A stretch of DNA of 64,000 nt from Gautieria morchelliformis (GCA_015179125.1 WHVA01000005.1:248001-312000); one strand, 5' to 3'. Counted from the stretch's first letter, positions 11,133 to 22,674 are shown. Notes: a model not told the origin generated them from the sequence alone. Numbers and translations: made by a program.

Positions 11133-12872
11133 TGTTGTGATACACGCAATTATTCTATTTTTTAAGTCATCTATATATACAAAGAAACTAATAAAAGAAA
11201 AAGAAAATAATCGACTAAAAAGAATAGGAATGACACTCACGACAGACATTGACACATACAGATGACAGACACATGACATCATGAACAGCTATCTTATCTG
11301 TAGATCAGATAAGATACAGGGACAAGAGCATCAACCACGTGCGGCTGATCAGAGATAGCATGCCTATCGACTGATGGCATCAGCCATGACGTCGACAAGC
11401 GCCAGGCCACAGGCACCGAGGAGGTGTGGGCACCAAACCCCGCGGAGGAGCAAAAACTGCGCAGGAGCATTGGATGTCGCGGAATGACTATAGAATGTCA
11501 TTCCAAGTACGTATGCTCAATCAGCTTCCCCATAGAAGAGGCACAGAAATGTTGTTTAGTGTTGGGAATATTATTTAAGACAATGTGATTTAATCTCTCA
11601 ATTATGAGATAAATCGAGTAAGGCTTGAGATCGACAGGAATGTCTGCACACGCAGCGAGTATGTGTGTCTTATGAATTGTGTCGACTGAAGGTTCTACTA
11701 CTTGTGTGAGGAGCGAAACAAAGTGTGATTTCACTGCTGGTTAATTGTACATGGAACTAGGTATTTATTAGTTACTGATGGCGCTTGGCGGTCAAGGAAT
11801 TGGTGGTGTGATACTAAGGGAATGATGGAATGGGGTGAGCGGCGCATATACAACGATAGGAGTGTTGACGCGCGCTGTATTGGTTGGGCTTGGAGATGGA
11901 GTGTAAAACAGGATGAGGAAATGGAAGTTTGGTGATGGATAGGGGGCATAGTCTGGGTATAGGCAGGGTCGGCTAGACGCGTCGCGTCCCTTGATTGGAT
12001 CACGTGACTGATGGAAGGCGCGTGATTCGGGATGTGCTCGGTGGTCTTGGATAGGGTTCTTGGGTGTTATAGGTTGTGGTAACACGTGTTATGTGTCCCT
12101 GTGACATTGGAGGAGTCGGGGGCTGTGATCGGGTCAAATCGAGTGGGCATATGATGGTCCGGCGGTCTCGGGTGCTAGTGTTGTGATGTATATGCTCTGA
12201 GAGGGGTTATCTCGATGTATCGGTTGTGATATGGGTTCGTGTTTGTTGTAATTAATATGTTAATATTGTGTTCTTCAATACTTTCAACAAGAAACAGTGG
12301 CCCCATCACCAAGACTAGCATTTATGCTACACAGGAGGGATTTGATTTCTACTTTATATTGAGCTCCATGACATGACCAGCTGACTACTATCTTGACACC
12401 ATGTAGACAGGGGCTTTGTATAGTAGGTACAGGACTCTATTCCAAAGCTTAACACCCCTGACACTATCCTCATCACTCCCATGGCTTTATGACTATAAGT
12501 AGTCACCCCTCTAGTTATATAGTTTTTCGACCCATCAGCTCACTATCTTGAACACTAGTAGTTACCACTAGTATAGTATAAGTAGCTACCACAAATGTAT
12601 GAATCAATCATCCAGAATCAACTGTTTCACCCCTTGAAGTCACTGTAGTCTTGTTTGATAGCTACAGAACTTAAATCTTGATAGTTTACTCCAATTCTTC
12701 GTTGAGAGTCTACTATTATTGTTTACTCTAGACTACCTCAAAAGCGAAGCCTTTTGAGATAGTTATCCTCTAGATCGAGACCACTCTTTCATCAACACGG
12801 TCACGTGACCTTCATCCATCAGTGCCGGACGCGCCTCGGAAGGCTTAGTCAGCACACAGGAAAGGGAATTGA
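11133..12872 (+). repeat. LTR-B copy 3, split and 3' truncated
   Basis: Starts TGTTGTGATACACG and follows LTR-B copies 1 and 2 (inverted) through the block with CCACGTGCGG and the TAGTCAGCACACAG block near 12860. There it departs from the family and runs into the foldback element. Without the S solo LTR it is about 995 bp, so 30-80 bp of its 3' end are missing or diverged. Confidence 0.7.
11550..12289 (+). repeat. Solo LTR, family S copy 2 (740 bp)
   Basis: Starts TGTTGTTTAG and ends CTTTCAACA (terminal inverted TGTTG/CAACA), with perfect 5-bp duplications AGAAA at 11545-11549 and 12290-12294. It is nested in LTR-B copy 3. This is the best preserved S copy and defines the family ends. Confidence 0.9.
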
Positions 12873-13497
12873 GGCGTGAACGACCAGCTTGGTCAGCAGC
12901 TGATCAATCCAGATTATCGGAATGACCGGCAGTTTGGTCCAAATACCAAACGTCACTTACCGTCGTTTCCCTTTTGGAGCAACTGTTCGACCTCCATCAT
13001 CGGAGGGCATCGCTTCACGTGGTGAATTGAGCAGGTAGGTATGTATGTGCTCAATGCCCCATTTGGAGCCTTTGTAGATCCGCTTATATGACGTGTATAT
13101 GTCGCCTAATAGGGACTTTTTTTTCATAGCTCATCCTTTTCATCGTCTTGCTTCACTGTGTTCTGCTCCTTTCTACTCATGTTTTCGGATCCCTCTGATG
13201 AAAACATCCGGGAGCAGGTTCTGAATAATGCCGCAACTCCTTCGCAGCCATCTTTTCCCCCACCTCGTGCGGCACCTCAATTGGGTGCCATATCTAAGGC
13301 AAGTCTCCCATCTCCTCATTGCGTTCATCTCACGTGCTAACATTCGCTGTTTACCTCTAGACCATGAATATTCCATGTGCAGTGGGGAGGGGTGATAAAA
13401 GTCAGTCGCTATTGTTACTTTCCTTGTGATTCTGCTGATATATTTTCTTGTTTGAACAGGTAAACATTAATATCCCAGTGAGAGGAGGCGACAGGCT

Positions 13498-13528
13498 GGG
13501 GGGCCGGGGGGCAGGGGGGGGGGGAGGG
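13498..13528 (+). other. G-run cluster, possible G-quadruplex
   Basis: Four G-runs (six, six, at least ten and three G) separated by CC, CA and A in about 31 bp, in the unique centre of the foldback element. This satisfies the usual G-quadruplex pattern. Confidence 0.4.
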
Positions 13529-14961
13529 ATTAGGTTGAGCACTCTGGAAACTCGTGAGTGCACCATTGCACAATGAAGATACGAATATTCACGTTGTATA
13601 CATGGTCTTGTGGTCCACCTGGTGGAGAGGAGTCTAGCTATTCTTTCTTTTCATTGATGTCCAGCCCCTTCGTTTTGAGTGGTTGGTCATGTTTAGCCTT
13701 GCTCACATCCGTGCTCGTACCAGACTGACTTTTGCATCAAATGGAAGTAAGATAAGGGTGTCTATAATGAACAAAAAATTGCACTATTGTATACTCCAAC
13801 CATTTCCAAGATTGGCTAAGTTGCATAAATCAAGCTTCTGTTCACGCCAGACATGCAACGCGGCTTGCTGAGATTTTACATCGTCGGAATATAGTTCAGA
13901 GAAATGCGCGTTCATCTCGTAATGTTGTTGAATTTATTCGATCTGCTTGTCGTCCAGATGTAGCATCTTAATGTTTACCTGTTCAAACAAGAAAATATAT
14001 CAGCAGAATCACAAGGAAAGTAACAATAGCGACTGACGTTTATCACCCCTCCCCGCTGCACATGGGATATTCATGGTCTAGAGGTAAACAGCGAATGTTA
14101 GCACGTGAGATGAACACAACGAGGAGATTGGAGACTTGCCTTAGATATGGCACCCAATTGAGGTGCCGCACGAGGTGGGGGACAAGACACCTGTATAGCA
14201 CCACTTACTCATCCAATTAGGCCCACACCCCACATGTGTGGTCTAGACCTAACTAGACTCTTTTCTCATGGTGGGTCTATTCCACCAATTATTCCGTGGA
14301 ATGCAGGTCAGGTCAGTGAGTAGCTTACTACTTCAGCTGGCGTCAGGTATGGACCTCTGTCATCAACATGTGTGACTCATGTCATCCGGCGTCAGCCGAC
14401 CTCAACACCGGAGCAACACGGCGTCCAGCCCCGGAACCAGCCACGGAACGATCAAACCACTCTTTCTCATCGTCAACGACGACAGCAAGCCATATATTTT
14501 GTATTTAACTATTTATACATAAATAAAATACCACAAATATGCTAAAAATGGACAAATCGAATATGAGGTCATTTCAACGTCTGTCTGCCATGCTCGTCAT
14601 CAGACACAATGAGAAAGCCGTATATATTGTATTTAACTATTTATGCATAAGTAAAATACCATAAATATGTTAAAATAAGGATAATTTGACTGTCAAGTTA
14701 TTTCGACATTTATCTCACTCCCAGAGGCTCGTGATCATTGTCGGGCACAATACCGCAAATATGCTAAAAATAAAGGCACTCTCGTGATGGCCAGGCCACT
14801 ATCTTCATAAACAAATAGCTATGCATAAAAGATGGTCTGCTAAAAGGAGGGGAGCCCATGCTGCTGTCCCCTTGCCCTTCGCTGCTGCTGCGCCCTTCAC
14901 TGCCGCTGCCACTTTGCCCTTGCCCTTTGCTGCCACTGCCGCTGGCCCCTTGCCCTCTTTG

Positions 14962-15560
14962 GCCCGTTAGGATACCCACGACGGCAGCAACTGCGGAACG
15001 GGGGAGGTGACTGGTCGCACACTTTGAGGGTATCAGCTGCACATCGAACAGATAAATAAAGCAGTCATATATTTACCTGTAGTGCAAGAATATATAGGAA
15101 CGATTTGTTGGAAACCTTTAGAGCAAATATCTGGAATGTGTATGCTGATGGGACCAATCGATAGAATTGATAGAGGATGCTGAATAGAATGGACGTTGGG
15201 CCAGCAGGTAAGTAATTGATGTCTAGCCGGTGGAAAGCAAGCAACGTCATAAATGACAACGTTGAGGAGACGAGGGCCGACACGGTAATGAAAGACTTGA
15301 GACGTTATAGTGAGCGGGACCCTGCACCATCATAACATAACACAGTCATACTGCGAACTTGACACTACCAAATTGCCTTTCAACGTTAACGGCCGAATTA
15401 TATAAAATGAGTTCCATAAGAAGAAGAACGCTGGGGTTTGTGCAGGCGAAATGCTGTGACAGCAGACACCAGTACTGAAGCAAGTATGAATGAGGGAATG
15501 GTCCGCTGGTGCTGGTGATCATGCCAAGAAATGAACCTGGTGAGAGGTGTGGGATCAGCT
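14962..15560 (-). pseudogene. Captured fragment of a rhomboid-like DSC2/UBAC2-type membrane protein gene
   Basis: Read on the minus strand. A short piece LIPHLSP (near 15538-15560) is followed by an exon at about 15352-15486 (YWCLLSQHFACTNP ... NVERQFGSVKFA). A 56-bp GTATGA...CAAG intron (15296-15351) leads to an exon at 15077-15295 (SFITVSALVSSTLSF ... PTSILFSILYQFYRLVPSAY ... SNKSFLYILALQ). A 40-bp GT-AG intron (15037-15076) precedes a last exon that enters the inverted repeat (14962-15036). The 15077-15486 part stays open across the intron. Its pattern recalls the rhomboid-fold subunit of the fungal DSC ubiquitin ligase and human UBAC2, from memory of the family. N- and C-terminal parts of the gene are missing, so it is a fragment, not a working gene. 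Confidence 0.55.
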
Positions 15561-15804
15561 GTGCAGGCAGGAAATCATGAGCACGGCCAGACAGAATAGG
15601 TTAAAGCAATGCTGAGGACAGTTGAAGATCTTGGATAGGAAGAAGCTCAGACTCGTGCGCAGATACGGTTACATGAGCTGGCAGGAGTAGACCCCCCTCG
15701 GGAGGTTCGACAGGAGGCACAGCTGGAGGTTTGACCGCAGGTTCCCCTGGGATAGAGTACGCACCAGTGCAGACAAGGAAAACGAGCAGCAGTAGCGAAG
15801 GGCA

Positions 15805-15960
15805 ATGGGACAGTGGCAGCGGCAGCGAAGGGCAAGGGGGCAGCGGCAGCGGCAGCGAAGGGCAAGGGGGCAGTGGCAGCGGCAGCGAAGGGCCAGGGGG
15901 CAGCGGCAGCGGCAGTGGAGGGCAAGGGGCCAGCGGCAGTGGCAGCAAAGGGCAAGGGCA
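15805..15960 (+). repeat. 30-bp GC-rich minisatellite
   Basis: About four to five tandem units of about 30 bp built on GGCAGCGGCAGCGAAGGGCA. The right inverted repeat begins inside it. Open frames across it on both strands (Gly-Ser-Glu-Gln or Pro-Leu rich) are by-products of the repeat. Confidence 0.7.
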
Positions 15961-17081
15961 AAGTGGCAGCGGCAGTGAAGGGCGCAGCAGCAGCGAAGGG
16001 CAAGGGGACAGCAGCATGGGCTCCCCTCCTTTTAGCAGACTATCTTTTATGCATAGCTATTTGTTTATGAAGATAGTGGCCTGGCCATCACGAGAGTGCC
16101 TTTATTTTTAGCATATTTGCGGTATTGTGCCCAACAACGATCATGAGCCTCCGGGAGTGAGATAAATGTCGAAATAACTTGACAGTCAAATTATCCTTAT
16201 TTTAACATATTTATGGTATTTTATTTATGCATAAATAGTTAAATACAATATATACGGCTTTCTCATTGTGTCCGATGACGAGCATGGCAGACAGATGTTG
16301 AAATGACCTCATATTCGATTTGTCCATTTTTAGCATATTTGTGGTATTTTATTTATGTATAAATAGTTAAATACAAAATATATGGCTTGCTGTCGTCGTT
16401 GACGATGAGCAAGAGTGGTTTGATCTTTCCATGGCTGGTTCCGGGGCTGGACACCATGTTGCTCCGGTGTTGAGGTCGGCTGACGCCGGATGACATGAGT
16501 CACACATGTTGACGACAGAGGTCCATACCTGACGCCAGCTGAAGTAGTAAGCTACTCACTGACCTGACCTGCATTCCACGGAATAATTGGTGGAATAGAC
16601 CCACCACGAGAAAAGAGTCTAGTTAGGTCTAGACCACACATGTGGGGTGTGGGCCTAATTGGATTAGTAAGTGGTGCTATACAGGTGGGACAAGATGGCT
16701 GCGAGTTGTGGCATTATTCAGAACCTGCTCCCAGATGTTTTCGTCAGAAGATCTGGAAACATGAGTAGAGAAAGGAGCAGAACGCAGTAAAGCAAGACAA
16801 TGAAAAGGATGAGCTAGGGAAAAAAAATCCCTAGGCAACATATACACGTCATATGAGCAGATCTACAAAGGCTCCAAATGGTGCATGAGCACATTATATA
16901 CGTACTGCTCAGTGAAGTGATGCCTCCAATGATGGAGGTCGAACAGTTGCTCCAAAAGGGAAACGACAGTAAGCGAGTGGTATTTGGACCAAACTGCCAG
17001 GCGTTCCAATAGTCTGGATTGATCAGCTGCTGACCAAGCTGGTTGTTCACGCCTCAGCTCCATTTACGGTGGAATTGAGGT

Positions 17082-18145
17082 GTGAACAACCAGCTTGGTG
17101 GACCTAAAACCCAAGAACATCCTGCAGAGGAAGTCCCAAAGTCTAAATTACTTGACGAAGTTGATTTCTCACCTGATCTCAATAGCTCACAACTTCTTAC
17201 CTTGAAAAAACTTGTCAAAAAGCATAACAATGCATTTGGGTTGGATGGAAGGCTTGGAAATTATGATGCTAAGGTAGAAATTCCCTTACGACCAGGAGCA
17301 ACAGAGGTCTCTCTTCCTCCATACAATGCTTCACCTGCCAAGCGGGAAGTAATTGACAAACAAATGGATGCATGGCTCCAACTTGAAGTCATTGAACCAT
17401 CCAAAAGTCCTTGGGGATTTCCTGCTCTGATTTCCTATCGCCATGGGAAGCCTCGTATGTGTATTGACTACAGAAAGCCGAATGATAAAGCAATACCAGA
17501 TGAGTTTCCATTGCCCAGACAGGATGCCCTCTTGCAATCCCTTACTGGTTCGCAATGGCTTACCACCTTAGATGCCTTATCAGGGTTCACCCAGCTAAAA
17601 TTCGCTGATGATGCCAAGGAGAAAACTGCTTTCAGAACACACCGAGGCCTGTACCAATTCAGACGTTTGCCTTTTGGTTACAGAAACGGCCCGAGTGCCC
17701 TCCAACATGTGATGCAGAATGTCCTTGCACCATTTCTATGGATATTTTCACTAGTCTATATTGATGACATTGTAATCTACTCTAAAACCTTTGATGATCA
17801 CCTCCAGCATTGGATCAAGTCTTTAGAGCTATTTCAAAGTCAGGACTCACCTTAGCACCTGCCAAATGTCATGTAGCATTTCAGTCTCTAATGCTATTGG
17901 GACAAAAAGTGTCAAGGTTAGGACTTTCCACTCATAAAGAAAAGGTGGATGCAATATTAGAACTAGCAGAACCGAAAAATTTGCATGAATTACAAACCTT
18001 CCTTGGAATGATGGTTTATTTTTCTGCATACATCCCCTTCTATGCATGGATAGTAGCTCCCTTATTTGAACTATTGAAAAAGGCAGCTCACTGGGAATGG
18101 ACTCAACTCGGAAAGAAGCATTTGAACTTGCAAAACTTGCACTAG
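17082..18145 (+). pseudogene. Gypsy-2 reverse transcriptase (frameshifted)
   Basis: RT palm and fingers with the PSKSPWGFPAL motif, the LDALSGFTQLKF block, RLPFGYRNGPSALQHVM and the catalytic YIDDIVIYS (near 17758-17785). A +1-type break near 17815 moves the thumb region (ISKSGLTLAPAKC, LGMMVYFSAYIP) into another frame up to 18145. The enzyme would copy element RNA into DNA. The pol linker begins directly at the edge of the foldback element, so the upstream gag and protease are not attached. Confidence 0.85.
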
Positions 18146-18900
18146 TGAGCTCCCCCGTTAGAGCTTATGCTATTCCTGGGTTGGGATATAGAGTTTATTC
18201 AGAAGCATGTGATGTCAGAATTGCAGCTATCCTGCAGCAAGTCCAGCCAATAGGAATTCGTGATTTAAAGGGCACCAAGGCCTATGATAAATTACAAGCG
18301 GCATTCATGTCTAAGAAACCTGTCCCACAACTTGTAATCTCTGTCTCTAATACAGAAGAACTGGTACCTAATGAGAATTGGAATCAGAACTTTGAAGATA
18401 CAGTGGTCAATGTAGAAAGAGTGATAGCCTACTGGTCTAGAACACTTAAACCAGCGGAACGAAACTACTCACCAACAGAACGAGAAGCATTGGCACTAAG
18501 AGATGGGTTAGTCAAGTTCCAGCCCTACATTGAAGGAGAAAAGATTACAGCTATCACAGACCATGCAGCATTAGTTTGGAGTCAAACATTTCAAAATGTG
18601 AATAGAAGACTACTCACATGGGGAACTGTATTCTCAGCCTACCCTGACCTCAAGATTGTACATCGTGCCGGACGAGTACACTCAAACGTAGACCCTATTT
18701 CATGACTTCCACGAAATGTACCACATCAAGATGGTCCTGTGGTAGATAAATCAATGCACACAGTCTTGAGTCCAGAACAAGACTCACTCACCGATCTCTA
18801 CTCGGAAATAGCTCCTGATTTCGAAGCCAGAACACTTCGATTAGTAGCAGAATTTGAAGATGAAAATGCATGAGCCTTACCTTCAATTTTCGAGACAGAA
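18100..18900 (+). pseudogene. Gypsy-2 RNase H domain
   Basis: The frame from about 18100 shows WEWTQ, the VYSEACD block, ERNYSPTEREALALRDGL, ITAITDHAALVW and an HRAGRVHSNVDPIS ending, the usual Ty3/Gypsy RNase H order. A TGA at 18703 lies where related elements read a Leu-Ser-Arg motif, and a second TGA is at about 18871. The frame is otherwise continuous with the integrase start. Confidence 0.75.
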
Positions 18901-18906
18901 GTCAGC

Positions 18907-20555
18907 TTGCAATCGGCCGAACCTGTAAAAAATAAAAATCTAAACATAACCTACACAAGCTCACGATCTTTCAACTTACAAGCTGCTCTGGCATCAGAAG
19001 AGATCAGTAAGTTCACAACAGGATATGATTCCGATCCTTACTTCAGTAGGATCAGAAAAGAATTACGTGGAACAGAGAACTGGAACACACCTAGCCAGCC
19101 ATTATTTTCTGAAGACGACAACGGACTGTTATTCTTCGAAGATTGGAATGGAAATCGAAGGCTATGTGTGCCAAAAAATCAGCAAGTGGAAATCATGAGC
19201 GAAACACATGACAAACTTACTGAAGCGGCGCATGCTGGGTATCACAAGACCTACAATCGATTAGCAAGTGTGTACTACTGGCCTAAAATGAGTAGACACT
19301 TGAAACGATTCATTGTTAGCTGTGATATCTGTCAGAAGGCTAAACCACGGAAACACGCACCCGTAAGACTGCTCCAACCAATACCGATTCCGGAACGACC
19401 CTTTGAAGTCGTGAGCATGGACTTTATTCCTGCCCCCTCAGTGATGGTTTCGATAACATACTTGTAGTAGTGGATAAACTCACCAAATATGCCATCTTTA
19501 TCCCTACCAAGAGTATGGTCAATGAGGAGCAAATGGCCCAATTATTTTTCACGCACGTAGTCACCAAGTATGGCTTACCTAGACAGATCATAACTGATCG
19601 TGATTCCAAATGGACCGGATCATTCTGGAAGGTCATCTGTGAGAAATTACAAATGAAAAGGGCACTCACTACGGCTCACCATCCCCAAGCAGACGGACAA
19701 ACTGAGGTTATGAACCAAATCCTTGAAGTTGGGTTGCGAACATATGTCAATTCCAGCTTGAACGACTGGTCTACCCTACTTGACGGATTTAGCCTTGCTT
19801 ACAACACCGCTCCACATTCAGCAACGAATTTCTCACCTGCATTCCTACTCTATGGATACCAGCCCCTGACTGAGTCGACCTTGTTGCACCAGCCAATCGA
19901 AGCAGTTGCACGTCCGGAGTTTAGCGAACAGGACCCCTCGTCTGAAACAGAGATGTTTGAGAGTGAGAAAGCCAAGGAATTCATGGAAAATTTTGATACT
20001 CACAAGTCACGAGCCAAGGAGGCTATACAATTTTCTCAAGTTGCGCAGCAAAAGAATTACAACCGAAACCGGCTTATCAGCGAATTTGAAGTTGGAGATC
20101 AAGTTGTAATAAATCCACACACCTTAGCCTTATTGAAAAATAAGCATGGGCTAGGACGAAAGCTCCAGATGTGCTATGATGGACCTTTCGAAGTTCTAGA
20201 AAAAATTAGGCCAATCACATACCGGCTGAGGATGCCTGCATCATACGGACTACATCCTGTGCTAAACGTGGCACACCTTGAGAAATACAATGACTCACCG
20301 GTAGAATTTGGAGATTGTCCCAGGAAGCATCTCGATAGGCCTGATTTCTCCAAAGTACCTGAGTATGAAGTTGAGAAAATCATCAAGTCTTGCTGGAGAG
20401 CTGCGAGAAACGGAAGACGTACCGAAGAATTATTAACCAAATTCGTTGGATATGGACCTCAATTCGATGAATGGTTAACACGAAAACATTTGAAAAACGC
20501 ACCTGACGTTGTGCGAGAATGGGACGAAAGTCAAGGAAGGAAACGAAGACTCTAG
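18907..20555 (+). pseudogene. Gypsy-2 integrase with chromodomain-like tail (one frameshift)
   Basis: The zinc-binding HHCC region (HAGYHKTYNR ... CDICQKAK, near 19230-19350) is followed by the catalytic core: D in VSMDFIP, D in ITDRDSKW, E in DGQTEVMNQ (near 19690-19715). A frame break near 19436 separates the first catalytic Asp from the rest. The C-terminal GPF/Y-like part (YDGPFEVLEK) leads to a chromodomain-like module (YEVEKIIKS ... FVGYGPQFDEWLTRKHL). Integrase would insert the cDNA, and the tail may guide it to chromatin. The 361-codon second part (19470-20555) is intact. Confidence 0.85.
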
Positions 20556-20737
20556 AGCTGATCAGACTCACCTAGAACCTTCTCTCAGTTTTCATGTCTT
20601 GAAAAACCAGTGTACAAATATAATTACCTAGTTCAAGAAAACGCATAAAAATCAGAAAGAGCTCTTGCAAAATCCAAAAAACAGTCTCTCAACTTATCTA
20701 GTGTCGCTCAATCAAAATCTTATCCATCTCTCTCTCC

Positions 20738-21808
20738 ATGTCTCTTTTCCCACCTGTAACCTCAATCGACTACCAGCTCTCACATGATGGAAACAAAGTT
20801 GTTCAAGCCGTGGTGTCCATGCCTCAGTTCGAGTTCCAGCACACCGACAACTTTGAATACTACAAACCTGGACATCACGATTGGACAACTGTCTTCCTAT
20901 TCAGAAAGACTTACATCTACCTCCGTCCTGAACTAGCGGACAGTATCTGGGAAGCCGTGCGCATGAAGTGTCGGTACATCCTTGCCGCCACCGCAGGCTG
21001 GAAAGGAGAGGTTGATTCCAATACACTCCCGCTCACCATTCCTGAGGAAAAATATCACGAAATCAGCATGATACGCGCTCCCATTCCACCCGACAATTAC
21101 CTCGCTTTCAATTTCTTGAAAATACCTGGAGAGAAAAGCGAAATAGAGTCGTGGATTGAAAGGTGGCAGCAAACAAGCCATCAACTCACTGCGTGGACTG
21201 CTAAAGCAAAGGAAAACTGCGTCGATCTCAAGGACTGCACCTGGAAGTGGCCTCTCGAACCTGGCAAGACCTTGCTCAGCATCAAGGACAATGAAGATGA
21301 CACATACATGGACCTCACCACGAAGTTTCTCTTATATGAGGCCCTCAGATGTCGTTACAGCGAAGATATGAGTTTCTACACTCGTACCCGTTATACTACA
21401 ACTATTTCCAACGAAGCCGAACGTGAGCATTGGCTTGAACCAAAAGCTTACACTCTTGGGGTCCATACGGAGTGACAGAGCCGCAAGAGAACTCGCAACT
21501 CATCTCCTAGCAATTCGACTCTCAATGGAGAATCTTATAACAAAGCTCACTGTTCCTCTATCCATCCTATCATCGACACCGAGCATAACGACCATAACAA
21601 GCAAGTCATTAAATGGCAGCCTTCCTTTGTGCAGCTATTCGAAGAACAGGCCGCCCTCGGTTATCCCTATTTTATTCATCCTTATACTATCGGCTACTTG
21701 TCTCCAAAACCATCTTTCAATACTCACATCAACTCTGACCAGTACCCGGCGACACCAGCACGTTCCAGGAATTCTTCAGGGAATTTTGAAGATGTAGAAT
21801 TGGTCTAA
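20738..21808 (+). pseudogene. Gypsy-2 third ORF, one in-frame stop
   Basis: ATG at 20738, 183 bp after the integrase stop. It is open to a TGA at 21473, and the same frame then continues to a TAA at 21806, giving 357 codons with one nonsense codon. Similarity to the Gypsy-1 third ORF (2600-3449) covers the FQHT-NF-YY start, YILAAT-WKG, PEEK, a tryptophan-rich stretch and DCTWKWP. It is predicted soluble, with no signal peptide, membrane helix or zinc motif. It ends just before the polypurine tract. I do not recognise the family; an accessory or structural protein of this Gypsy lineage is the best guess. Confidence 0.7.
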
Positions 21809-21819
21809 AGCGAACATTT

Positions 21820-21833
21820 GAAAGGGGGGATAG
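21820..21833 (+). other. Polypurine tract of Gypsy-2
   Basis: GAAAGGGGGGATAG immediately precedes the LTR start TGTTAGGG at 21834. It would be the plus-strand primer site. Confidence 0.7.
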
Positions 21834-22085
21834 TGTTAGGGATTGTCCACAAAGTAGCTACCTATTTATGAACATTTACTAGGTAGTTAATTAGTTTCAA
21901 ATGTCCTCAAGAAAGGTTGTATTAATATTTCTATGCTACACTCACATTGGGTCCACAAGATACAACAATCTCTTGATAGTTTAGCTAAGAATCCCCCACG
22001 GCCACATGACTATCACATGACCTCAAAAACAGCTCAAAGTCACCTGATCATCCACAGTCACCTGACAATCACCTGACCTCAAGGT

Positions 22086-22674
22086 TAATATAAATCAGAG
22101 TAAGGGGTTGGGGTCGAGTGAATAATGATGTGATAAAGATCTCAAGCAGTGTTTTGGTGAGAGATAAGAGCAATGTTCTTAGTGCAATAAGAGTTGAGGA
22201 GGAAACAATAATAGTCCAAAGAAGCTTATAACTCGAAGCTCTAGGGAGAAAGATTGTGAAGTCACTTGTTTATTCGTATCTAGAGTCCAAGTATTTAAGC
22301 AGTGTAGGATAGGGGGAAATAATCATGTGTAAGTGTAATAATCATGTGAAATATGATGTTACTTAGGGGATAGGAGCATAATGATGTCAACAGTGATGCA
22401 ACAGCTCCTATATGGCTAATCTCTTCATAAATGATGGATATGATGCAATAAATGATGTCAGACCAGTGGAATGACGACTCGACTCGATAATAGGCATGAA
22501 AATGAACTCTTAACTCAATGGTACACATGTCTGCGCCTCGACTCGATGTTTGACTCATGGTACGCATGTATGCGCCTCGACTCGACTTGGAATGATGGGA
22601 AAATAAGGTGAGTGATAAGAGAAATTAGAAGTGAGATTGTCCTGATTGAAACTGTCCTTCCTCCTCCAATAACA
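22086..22674 (-). repeat. Copia-1 3' LTR (589 bp)
   Basis: Minus-strand start TGTTATTGG, end TTATATTA. It is nearly identical to the 5' LTR except for a 25-bp insertion in the latter and scattered substitutions. Confidence 0.9.

Larger units (their letters stand above)
14188..16687. mobile_element. 2.5-kb TIR element, 8-bp target duplication, carrying gene fragment
   Basis: Ends CACCTGTATAGCACC and GGTGCTATACAGGTG with perfect 8-bp target duplications GGACAAGA (14180-14187 and 16688-16695). The terminal inverted repeats are about 770 bp (14188-14960 and about 15920-16687) and nearly identical. Each arm contains a direct repeat of about 130 bp. The 8-bp duplication fits hAT-like transposons among others. 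No transposase is present. The unique middle holds exons of a host-like membrane protein on the minus strand and a GC-rich minisatellite. It is inserted in the right arm of the foldback element, and the unoccupied site is visible in the left arm (13245-13260, inverted). Confidence 0.8.
12872..17071. mobile_element. Foldback/TIR element with about 600-bp arms
   Basis: The left arm (12872-13475) is repeated inverted at about 13962-14187 and 16696-17057, interrupted by the second TIR element at 14188-16687. Without that insertion the element is about 1.7 kb with a unique middle (13476-13961). Both arms carry the same apparent gene piece, reading MFSDPSDENIREQV near 13179 in the left arm and a diverged copy near 16725-16765 in the right. 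Termini are not clean: a segment like GAATTGAGGYGTGAAC occurs at 12872 (+), 17045 (-) and 17073 (+). No transposase is encoded, so it is non-autonomous or a rearranged inverted duplication. Confidence 0.55.

Noticed and set aside
11025-11282. 85-codon minus-strand frame as one gene
   Set aside because: Most of it lies in LTR-B. Only the last about 33 codons outside the LTR could be a host exon.
15601-16111. Overlapping Gly/Ser/Glu-rich and Pro/Leu-rich frames
   Set aside because: They are translations of the 30-bp minisatellite and inverted repeat on both strands.
14188-16687. CRISPR-like or satellite array
   Set aside because: The large repeats are inverted arms of a transposon and the short tandem repeat has no spacers.
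20738-21808. Third ORF as an envelope gene
   Set aside because: The position fits, but no signal peptide, transmembrane helix or fusion-like segment is visible.
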